DNA from: Anaerolineae bacterium
GTDB lineage: Bacteria > Chloroflexota > Anaerolineae > Anaerolineales > E44-bin32
NCBI GenBank assembly: GCA_030673735.1
Contig: DAOVIK010000025.1
Coordinates: 1-11,132 of the forward strand
DNA: 11,132 bases
Reading direction: 5' to 3'
Below, piece by piece: positions 1-6,074 of the stretch. The position numbers were made by a program, and so were the translations under genes. The notes under the pieces were generated by a model that saw nothing but the letters and a program-made list of their open reading frames with translations, was not told the DNA's origin and ran no database searches. The stretch's first letter is position 1; every line of letters starts with the position of its first letter.

Positions 1-529
1 AGATCGCGGCTTGCGTAGCGACTGCCTGCAGCACGCTTGTATCATCCTCATCGAATTCCCCCTCTTTCTTGTTGACCGCTTCAATCACGCCAAGTGTCTT
101 CTTTTTCAACCTCATGGGAACGCATAGGATGGACCGGGTTTTAATGTGCGTGATGGCATCGACTTCGCCAAAGAAGCGCGGATCTTGCAGCACATCCTTG
201 ACCAGCGCCACTTTGCCCTTTTCGAAAACCCATCCCGCAATGCTGCTGTCGATAGGAACGGCCTTCTGATCCAATCCGCCATCGAGACTAGTGGTAGCAG
301 CTTCAAAATGGAGATGGTTGGTCTGGGAATCATAGAGAAGCAGAGAGGCGGCTTCGCAATCCGTCAATTCTTGTGCCGCCAGAACGATGCGTCCGAGCAA
401 CGCATCCAAATCGAGGGATGAAGCCAGATCGGATGCGATTTCGATGAGACGTTCGTAGCGACGAACCAACCGCGGATAGTTGCGAAGTTTTGCTGTATCG
501 CCAGTGCGCCTCGTGCGCTTCTTACTCAC
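1..529 (-). CDS. GAF-domain protein, N-terminal part (truncated by window start)
   Basis: Reading the minus strand from a GTG at 529-527 gives an open frame of 176 codons that runs off the window. A stop codon (TGA) lies directly before this GTG in frame, so translation cannot start earlier. GGAGG at 540-536 sits 6 nt upstream, a good ribosome binding site. The protein opens with a basic tail (SKKRTRRTGD), then a helix (RYERLIEIASDLASSLDLDALL). From about residue 30 to the cut end it matches a GAF domain: a CEAASLLLYD strand, an IDSSIAGWVFEKGK segment, the VKDVLQDPRF loop and a SILCVPMRLKKKTLGVIEAVNKK core. GAF domains bind small ligands or mediate dimerisation in signalling proteins. The output domain, if any, is outside the window, so it could be a kinase, a cyclase or a stand-alone sensor. 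The start overlaps the sirtuin stop by 8 bases, suggesting translational coupling as the third gene of the operon. Confidence 0.85.
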   Translation of the reverse strand, partial: MSKKRTRRTGDTAKLRNYPRLVRRYERLIEIASDLASSLDLDALLGRIVLAAQELTDCEAASLLLYDSQTNHLHFEAATTSLDGGLDQKAVPIDSSIAGWVFEKGKVALVKDVLQDPRFFGEVDAITHIKTRSILCVPMRLKKKTLGVIEAVNKKEGEFDEDDTSVLQAVATQAAI

Positions 530-1292
530 TCAGGACCTCCGTCACCAATTGCGGCAGGGACTCTGCAACGTCCTGTCTGAAGACTACACTTGCGCGCTCA
601 TCGACGTATGTAGGTGTATTGTTGAAAATGAGCAAGTCCGCTCCGGAGTTGAGAGCTTCCATTGGGAAGTATGCTACCGGCACCACCTCCAACGAAGATC
701 CCAAAGCTAAGAACAGATCGCAATTCCTAATCCACTGCTTTGCTGTGCGCACTGCATCGGCAGGTAGCTGCTCGCCGAACAATACAGCATCGGGCTTCAA
801 GATGCCTTGACACTCTTCACAGCGCGGTATGCGGCCGCTTTCGGCAAAGTCGATGAGCATATGCTCCGTTGGGTATGATCGATAGCAAGAAATGCAGGTA
901 GCCTGACGGAAATGACCATGGATCTCGACCACTTGCTTCGATCCGGCGCGTTGATGAAGGCCATCGATGTTTTGGGTGATGAGGCCATTCAAGTGGCCGG
1001 TTTCCTCGAGTTGAGCCAGGGCGACATGGGCAGGATTAGGCTCCGCCTTCAACATCAAGTCGGCCATTGGGCGCATCCACTCGTAGAAGCGCTCAGGATT
1101 GTAGCGAAAGGCCAATATCGAAGCGACCTCCATGGGATCATAGCGTTCCCAAAGACCTGACCCCGCAGAGCGAAAATCGGGGATTCCTGAAGGTGTTGAG
1201 ATCCCAGCGCCTGTCAGAGCTATTGTGTTTTTTGCCGAGCGGATGAGATCGGCTGCGCGTCGTATGTCGATCGAGGAGATGTCGGCGGTCAC
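522..1292 (-). CDS. Sir2-family NAD-dependent protein deacylase (sirtuin)
   Basis: The 256-residue protein has the length of a compact bacterial sirtuin. Visible signatures are the NAD-binding GAGISTPSGIPDFRS (residues 28-42), TQNIDGLH (106-113), the catalytic His125 in the HGHF context, a zinc-binding set C133-x2-C136 and C158-x2-C161, and GSSLEV (198-203). Family knowledge: such enzymes remove acetyl or longer acyl groups from protein lysines, consuming NAD+ and releasing nicotinamide and O-acyl-ADP-ribose in the cytoplasm. The Tyr-x-x-Arg pair diagnostic of desuccinylase (class III) sirtuins is not cleanly present (Y70 is followed by R74, one residue too far), so deacetylase activity is the safer guess. 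The start is GTG at 1292-1290, overlapping the stop of the upstream response-regulator gene as GTGA. No convincing Shine-Dalgarno precedes it, which fits reinitiation by coupled ribosomes. The stop overlaps the next gene by 8 bases. Substrates are unknown; regulators encoded beside it are possible targets (inference). Confidence 0.96.
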   Translation of the reverse strand: MTADISSIDIRRAADLIRSAKNTIALTGAGISTPSGIPDFRSAGSGLWERYDPMEVASILAFRYNPERFYEWMRPMADLMLKAEPNPAHVALAQLEETGHLNGLITQNIDGLHQRAGSKQVVEIHGHFRQATCISCYRSYPTEHMLIDFAESGRIPRCEECQGILKPDAVLFGEQLPADAVRTAKQWIRNCDLFLALGSSLEVVPVAYFPMEALNSGADLLIFNNTPTYVDERASVVFRQDVAESLPQLVTEVLSE

Positions 1293-2449
1293 GGGTGGCT
1301 TTTTGCTAGCGCCAGATGTGCGTTCTTGGCGATTTCCTCTGCCATCTTACGAATTTGGTCACTCACCACACTTCCGGCTTGCACGACGATGAGCGGCCTT
1401 TTGGATTGTGATGCCTGATGCGCCATGTCCGCCGCGGGGGGAAGAGCACCGACGAATTCGATTCCCATCTGGGCTTCGATCTTTCGCCAAGGGATCTGAA
1501 CACCGGTGCGCATTCGTGTAATTAGTGCGAGGTTGAGCTTCTTGCGATCTATGCCTCGCTTTACCAATTCCTCAATCATGGCCGTGCCAAATGAAGTTGA
1601 GGGGAAGATGGGTTCCATGACCAGCACTATGACATCACACAGGTCGAGCAGCGGCTTGAGGCGGGAAGGAGCTGCAGATCCAAGGTCGAGCAGCACAACG
1701 GTTGCCAGGGACCCCAGATTGCCGAGGATCGGCACCATCCGATCAAGCGACTCCTGCAGGTCCATCTCCGCTGGCGAGTGTGAAGAAAGCAGCAATCGAA
1801 CTCCGGATCTGTGGCTCTCAAGCGAGGCCTCGACGGAGCGCAAGTGGATGTCCTTCGCCTGCCGCGAAAGTAGGGTAGAGAGTCCCCTCGAATCATCGAA
1901 GCCGAGTTCAAGGGCCATCGATCCCCGCCCAGGAGTGATCTCGGCGATTATCACGGCTTGGCCAGTTTGATGAAGTGCGACGCCGATGTTCAGCGCTAAC
2001 GTGCTTGTTCCCATCCCTCCACGAACACCCAAGAATCCGATGACTTTGCCCTTTTCCGTCGGAACGGGCTGGGTTTGCGTTACGCGTGCCAAAACCGCCT
2101 TGATGTGAGCTGTAAGCTCGGCAGGGTGGGTGGGTTTGGTCAGGTAATCATCAACACCGACTTCGAACCCCTTCACCTTGTCATCAACCATGGACTTGGC
2201 GGTAAACATGATGATCGGTATGTGCGTTAGCTGCGGATCGGCACGCAGCCGGCGGGCGACTTCGTAGCCGTCCAGGTCCGGCATCATCACGTCCAGCAGA
2301 ATCAGATCAGGACGCTCAGAGGCGGATTTGGAAAGACCTTGCTCGCCGTCGCTGGCGACGACGATCTCATAACCCTGCCGCTCGAGCATTAGACCAACGA
2401 GCTTTAGGGTGTCGACATCATCGTCGATGATGAGGATACGCTCACTCAC
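1289..2449 (-). CDS. Response regulator receiver fused to CpaE/TadZ-like (ParA-family) ATPase
   Basis: The product is 386 residues from GTG 2449. Residues 4-121 form a CheY-like receiver: acidic pocket D9-D11, phospho-acceptor D53 in LLDVMMPDLDGYE, switch T83 and K105 before P106. A short linker leads to a MinD/ParA-type ATPase from about residue 134. Its P-loop reads GVRGGMGTSTLALN (141-154), so both the signature Lys and the Walker A Lys are replaced, as is typical of atypical CpaE/TadZ proteins. A Walker B-like VVLLDLG strand follows. Family knowledge: CpaE/TadZ proteins localise pilus machinery at cell poles, and fusion to a receiver suggests a phosphorylation-controlled positioning or regulatory ATPase. 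No pilus genes are visible here, so the role is open. The frame stays open upstream to an ATG at 2587, but the proposed promoter and overlap with the divergent kinase gene argue for GTG 2449, directly before the receiver. It is first in an operon with the sirtuin and GAF genes. Confidence 0.9.
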   Translation of the reverse strand: MSERILIIDDDVDTLKLVGLMLERQGYEIVVASDGEQGLSKSASERPDLILLDVMMPDLDGYEVARRLRADPQLTHIPIIMFTAKSMVDDKVKGFEVGVDDYLTKPTHPAELTAHIKAVLARVTQTQPVPTEKGKVIGFLGVRGGMGTSTLALNIGVALHQTGQAVIIAEITPGRGSMALELGFDDSRGLSTLLSRQAKDIHLRSVEASLESHRSGVRLLLSSHSPAEMDLQESLDRMVPILGNLGSLATVVLLDLGSAAPSRLKPLLDLCDVIVLVMEPIFPSTSFGTAMIEELVKRGIDRKKLNLALITRMRTGVQIPWRKIEAQMGIEFVGALPPAADMAHQASQSKRPLIVVQAGSVVSDQIRKMAEEIAKNAHLALAKSHP

Positions 2450-2486
2450 TTGAATGCCCCCATGCGCTAATACTTTTCCAATTTCG

Positions 2487-2515
2487 AGTTTAGCACAATG
2501 CGGCCCGCCTTTCAA
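2487..2515 (-). promoter_or_regulatory. Sigma70-type promoter for the response regulator-sirtuin-GAF operon
   Basis: On the minus strand TTGAAA (2515-2510) is followed by a 17-bp spacer and TAAACT (2492-2487). A TG one base before the -10 makes it an extended -10. Transcription should start near 2480, giving a leader of about 30 nt to the GTG at 2449. This also argues against the longer reading frame that begins at 2587. The call rests on consensus matching only. Confidence 0.6.
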
Positions 2516-2524
2516 GGTGGACGT

Positions 2525-2553
2525 TTGGAGGGTATCTTGCCCGATGCTATAAT
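2525..2553 (+). promoter_or_regulatory. Sigma70-type promoter for the histidine kinase gene
   Basis: A perfect TATAAT (2548-2553) with an upstream TG (2545-2546, extended -10) lies 17 bp after a weak -35, TTGGAG (2525-2530). The expected start of transcription is near 2560, about 26 nt before the chosen ATG. It lies back to back with the minus-strand promoter at 2487-2515, with only about 9 bp between the two -35 boxes, so one bound regulator could affect both. Confidence 0.65.
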
Positions 2554-2585
2554 CCGCGCACAGCGATTTGAGTGCGGGGATGAGC

Positions 2586-5500
2586 ATGGGCTTCGATATT
2601 TGGGGTCTTGACGGTGTCTTCTCTTTTGGATTGCCCCTTCGTTCTTCAGGCTACGTCTTCGGCTTTCTGGCGATTGCGGTACTGGTTATCCTGGCACGCC
2701 AAGGTCGAAAAGAACACCCTCGAGGGGTGGCGCGATTTAGCGGTCGCCGGGCAATTCTGCTGGCGGCTCTTGTTGTATCCGCCCCGCTTGTAAGTGGGCT
2801 ATTCTGGATCCGCATTCCCACAGCTGGTTCATTGGTTGTGCCTGGGTTGCCCAGCGGACCTATCGGTCCCGTCATCGCTCTCTTGGGAGCACTGCCGTGG
2901 CTGCTAGCGGCCGGTCTCTTGGGAACATGGGAAGCCATGCTTGTGGGCATCATTGCAGGCTTGGCACGCGGCGGATGGCAAACTCATAGTCTGCTAACGC
3001 CGCTGCATATCGCGGTTCAGGCCGGCTTGGTTTCATGGTTGCTGAGGCGCGATTATTCGGATTGGGTGGGAAGGGCAGCGCGGAATCCCCTTGTTGCAGG
3101 GTTGGTCGGAGGAGCCACGTTTGGACTGCTGCGCAGTCTCGAGCATTTCGTGTATAGCGGCCAGGGGACTTTTGACGGCTTGGATTTTTCACTGGCATTG
3201 CTTGGGCCAACCTTGCTGGCGTCGATCTCTGAAGCGGGAATTGCTGGTCTGCTCGCCTTAGGAGTGCGGTGGCGATGGAACAAGCATTGGATCCAGCCCA
3301 CGCATTTGGTGACGGGACCCTATCGACGTTCCATGGCGGCACGATACGTGATGGTCTTTCTGCTATTGGGCACGGTGGCCAGCCTCATCGTGTTAGAGGG
3401 AGATTGGATACTAGCCAAGGCCGCGGCAGAGGAGATGCTGTCCACTCAAATGAGTCAAACGGCGACTCAGGCAGGGGAGGGAATCCCATATTTCATTCAA
3501 ACCGGGCGTTCACAGGTCCGCTCGATCTCGGCTGAACTAGCGCCCACGATCGCCTCCGGGAACATCACCACTCATGCATTGGCGGATTCAAAGCGCCGCA
3601 TGCCTTTCTTCGCCACGCTTGATTTCATTGACTTGGAAGGGCAACTGGTAAGCAGCATCCAAGATGATGGTTCGCCCATTCCCTATGATTCGCTGGCGGT
3701 TGAGAATGCGCTTTCGCTGGCTCTATCGGGAATTCCGCAGGAGATCATCCTCCCGCCCGAAAGCAACGGAACGGCAGCGCAAATGGGATTCTTATCGCCG
3801 GTGCTTTCGGCAACCGATGACTCCACGATAGGAGTCCTGGCCGGTTGGACAACTTTGGACACCAATCCCTTGCTGCAGCCCGTTGTGCAGCATCTCTCAC
3901 TGGTTTCACCGGGAGAGGCATTTGTTGTTGACGCGCGTGGGGTGGTGATCATCCATCGGGATCCCGCGCGGCTCATGACCTGGGAGGAACTCGCAATCGG
4001 GGAAAGCGGAGAGGTCTTCAGGAGCCCGGCCCCCGATGGCACATTGCGGTCCGTATATGTGTATGAAGTGGAAGGCTATCCGTGGCGTGTGGTCGTTACA
4101 ACACCTCAACGGGTGGTCAACAGCCTTGCTGTTCGCATTGCCGCGAGGTTGTTTGCGGTCATGGCAGTGGTGGGCATCTTGCTTGCGCTAGCGGTATACC
4201 TGACCAGCCGCCGGTTGACCCTGCCGCTGCGAGAAATGGCTTCAGCGGCGGAGGCGATTGCCGCAGGAAAACTCGCCAAGCCAGTAGGGGGTTCAGGTGA
4301 TGACGAAGTCGGCCGCCTGGCGGCTTCATTCGAGCGCATGCGCATCAGTTTGAAATCGCGATTGGATGACATGGGATTGCTGCTTGATGTCAATCAGCAC
4401 TTGGCATCTAGCTTTGAACTCAAACATGCGCTTCCGCCCATCCTAGCGGGAATACATGAGCTGTGCAGCGCGGATCTTGTGCGCTTGCTGCTTCTGCCAC
4501 CGGCAGAAGATACCTCGGGAAGGGCTGAAAGCTATCAGGCTGGTACCGATCCGGGAAACTGGGCATCAATTGATGAGCAGGTGATCAGCTTGTGTCTCCA
4601 AGGTGGGCAATTCGTCCTGGACAACCCGAGCCGGGCGAGTGCGGTTCTCGAGCTTGGTGGTTTGAAGGTGGTGATGGCCACGATCCTTGGAATACCGATT
4701 CAGAGCAAGGAAGCGCTCATCGGCGTAATTTGGGTGGCACACACAAAGCCGCACACATACTCCATCGCCGAGCTCGATCTCTTGGCGATCATCGCCAGAC
4801 AGCTCGAGGCCTCGATGACGAACGTCCGTCTGTATCAATTGGCGGAGCAGGAACGCATGCGCTTGGGAGCCGTGCTTCAAGCCACACCGGATGCCGTGAT
4901 TGTCACCGATGGATCGGGCAACATATCGCTTGCCAATCCGGCCGCGGAGGTCGTGCTGCGAGGCCGGGCGCAAGAAGCGCTTGGCAAGCCGGTGGAAGAT
5001 TGGCTGACCAGCCCTGAGGTTGCAGGTTTGCTCCTGCAACCGGGAACCGAGGTGCGCTCAGCCGAAGTGCATGTCAGTGACGATCGTGTGATGTTCGCTT
5101 CAGCGAGCGATGTGCATGCCGGAAAGGATGTTCCCATGGGACGCGTTTGCGTGTTGTGGGACATCACACACTATAAGAAGCTGGATTTGTTGAAGTCAGA
5201 GTTCGTTGCCACGGTCAGTCATGATTTGAGAAACCCGCTCACGATGATGCACGGATACGCACGCATGTTGCGCGCCGCAGGAGGCATGAGTGAGCAGCAA
5301 ATGGAACTTGTTGGAAAGATCCAGGATAGCGTTGAGCGCATGACGCACATGGTGGACCATCTTCTTGATCAAGGGCGCATTGATGCGGGCTTTGGATTGA
5401 ACCTGGAATCCCTGCGAATTGAGGATTTGATCAAGGAGGCCATCGAGACACTCCGACCGCAGGCAGAGAACAAACAGATCGAGCTCAAGCTCGAACTCCA

Positions 5501-5882
5501 GGAAGCCATGGAGCCCATCGAAGCTGATGCCGTACTGCTGCGTCAGGCAATCGGTAACCTGGTGGAGAACGCGATCAAGTTCACCCAGCAACAAGGACAT
5601 GTTCACATACACGCCTCCCAAGATGGAGAACGACAGGTTGTGTGTGTAAAGGATGACGGTATTGGCATCGCGCCCTCGGATTTAGCACGCATCTTCGAGA
5701 AGTTTTATCGAGGAAGCGAGAAGGAGAGGGAGCAGGTCGGCGGCCCGGGTTTAGGATTATCGATCGCCAAATCCATTGCCGAACGCCATGGCGGCAAGCT
5801 GGTCGCTGAGAGTCAACTTGGCAAAGGAAGCTCGTTCACTCTCGACATACCGATTCAAGCGAACGGTACCCTGGGGACTTGA
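2586..5882 (+). CDS. Large membrane sensor histidine kinase (multi-TM, dCache, HAMP, GAF, PAS, HisKA, HATPase)
   Basis: The protein is 1098 residues from ATG 2586, which has GGGGA 5 nt upstream; TTG 2568 and ATG 2580 are in-frame alternatives. The order is as follows. About seven hydrophobic segments lie in residues 22-226, and another membrane helix at 254-271. A large extracytoplasmic region (about 280-510) ends with FVVDARGVVIIHRDP and YEVEGYPWRVVVTTP, typical of double Cache domains. A membrane helix (516-538) leads to HAMP (536-590), then GAF (about 597-752) and PAS (758-865, starting near ATPDAVIVTDGSGNI). The HisKA box has phospho-acceptor H879 (SHDLRNPL). HATPase_c has the N-box with N995, the G1 box DDGIGI around D1024, and a G2 box GGPGLGLSIAKS. 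All catalytic motifs look intact, so it should autophosphorylate and pass phosphate to a separate receiver. The divergent receiver-ATPase is the nearest candidate partner (inference). The ligand is unknown, and the N-terminal membrane module matches no family I can name confidently. Confidence 0.95.
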   Translation: MGFDIWGLDGVFSFGLPLRSSGYVFGFLAIAVLVILARQGRKEHPRGVARFSGRRAILLAALVVSAPLVSGLFWIRIPTAGSLVVPGLPSGPIGPVIALLGALPWLLAAGLLGTWEAMLVGIIAGLARGGWQTHSLLTPLHIAVQAGLVSWLLRRDYSDWVGRAARNPLVAGLVGGATFGLLRSLEHFVYSGQGTFDGLDFSLALLGPTLLASISEAGIAGLLALGVRWRWNKHWIQPTHLVTGPYRRSMAARYVMVFLLLGTVASLIVLEGDWILAKAAAEEMLSTQMSQTATQAGEGIPYFIQTGRSQVRSISAELAPTIASGNITTHALADSKRRMPFFATLDFIDLEGQLVSSIQDDGSPIPYDSLAVENALSLALSGIPQEIILPPESNGTAAQMGFLSPVLSATDDSTIGVLAGWTTLDTNPLLQPVVQHLSLVSPGEAFVVDARGVVIIHRDPARLMTWEELAIGESGEVFRSPAPDGTLRSVYVYEVEGYPWRVVVTTPQRVVNSLAVRIAARLFAVMAVVGILLALAVYLTSRRLTLPLREMASAAEAIAAGKLAKPVGGSGDDEVGRLAASFERMRISLKSRLDDMGLLLDVNQHLASSFELKHALPPILAGIHELCSADLVRLLLLPPAEDTSGRAESYQAGTDPGNWASIDEQVISLCLQGGQFVLDNPSRASAVLELGGLKVVMATILGIPIQSKEALIGVIWVAHTKPHTYSIAELDLLAIIARQLEASMTNVRLYQLAEQERMRLGAVLQATPDAVIVTDGSGNISLANPAAEVVLRGRAQEALGKPVEDWLTSPEVAGLLLQPGTEVRSAEVHVSDDRVMFASASDVHAGKDVPMGRVCVLWDITHYKKLDLLKSEFVATVSHDLRNPLTMMHGYARMLRAAGGMSEQQMELVGKIQDSVERMTHMVDHLLDQGRIDAGFGLNLESLRIEDLIKEAIETLRPQAENKQIELKLELQEAMEPIEADAVLLRQAIGNLVENAIKFTQQQGHVHIHASQDGERQVVCVKDDGIGIAPSDLARIFEKFYRGSEKEREQVGGPGLGLSIAKSIAERHGGKLVAESQLGKGSSFTLDIPIQANGTLGT

Positions 5883-5906
5883 CATCGTCCGAGGTTGACG
5901 TATAAT
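5879..5906 (+). promoter_or_regulatory. Near-consensus sigma70 promoter for rpoC
   Basis: A perfect TTGACA (5879-5884) and a perfect TATAAT (5901-5906) are separated by 16 bp. The -35 box overlaps the kinase stop codon (TGA 5880-5882). Initiation is expected near 5912-5914. Together with the lack of rpoB upstream, this suggests that rpoC is transcribed as a separate, strong unit. Read-through from the kinase gene is also possible, because I see no terminator between them. Confidence 0.8.
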
Positions 5907-6074
5907 AGTCAAGGATGTACAGTAATCTACAACTTGAATTCAAGCGAGCGCTTGAGGAAAGATAGGGCCTCATGCGCTAGTTGGGTTTTGTCTTCAAATA
6001 GCACGAATGTTCTATTGGTATTGTGGCGTGTCGAGTAAATTGCTGAAGCATTGCCGGATGGAGGATTAATCCAA
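5907..6074 (+). promoter_or_regulatory. rpoC 5' leader (about 160 nt) with inverted repeats and a tiny ORF
   Basis: This stretch between the rpoC promoter and the rpoC start holds no full gene. It contains a perfect 12-bp palindrome CTTGAATTCAAG (5933-5944), overlapping an inverted repeat TCAAGCG-AG-CGCTTGA (5940-5955). The middle arm could therefore pair either upstream or downstream. A 16-codon frame, MYSNLQLEFKRALEER, runs from ATG 5915 to TAG 5965. It starts almost at the predicted transcription start and spans the repeats. The rest is A/T-richer and unstructured to the eye. GGAGG at 6060-6064 serves rpoC. The length would allow regulation of the leader, but none is shown. Confidence 0.4.

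Noticed and set aside
146..421. 91-codon plus-strand frame near the left edge
   Set aside because: It is opposite the GAF-domain coding frame, which has a ribosome binding site and family motifs; the plus-strand translation has neither.
2568..2585. TTG start for the histidine kinase
   Set aside because: It would leave a leader of only about 8 nt after the predicted transcription start, while ATG 2586 has a GGGGA site at proper spacing.
2450..2587. 46-residue N-terminal extension of the response regulator from ATG 2587
   Set aside because: It would span the divergent promoter region and overlap the kinase start, it has no domain, and the proposed promoter starts transcription downstream of that ATG.
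6051..6074. TTG start for rpoC eight codons upstream
   Set aside because: The GGAGG at 6060-6064 lies after this TTG and serves GTG 6075; beta' proteins normally begin close to the NFxAxRISLASP motif.
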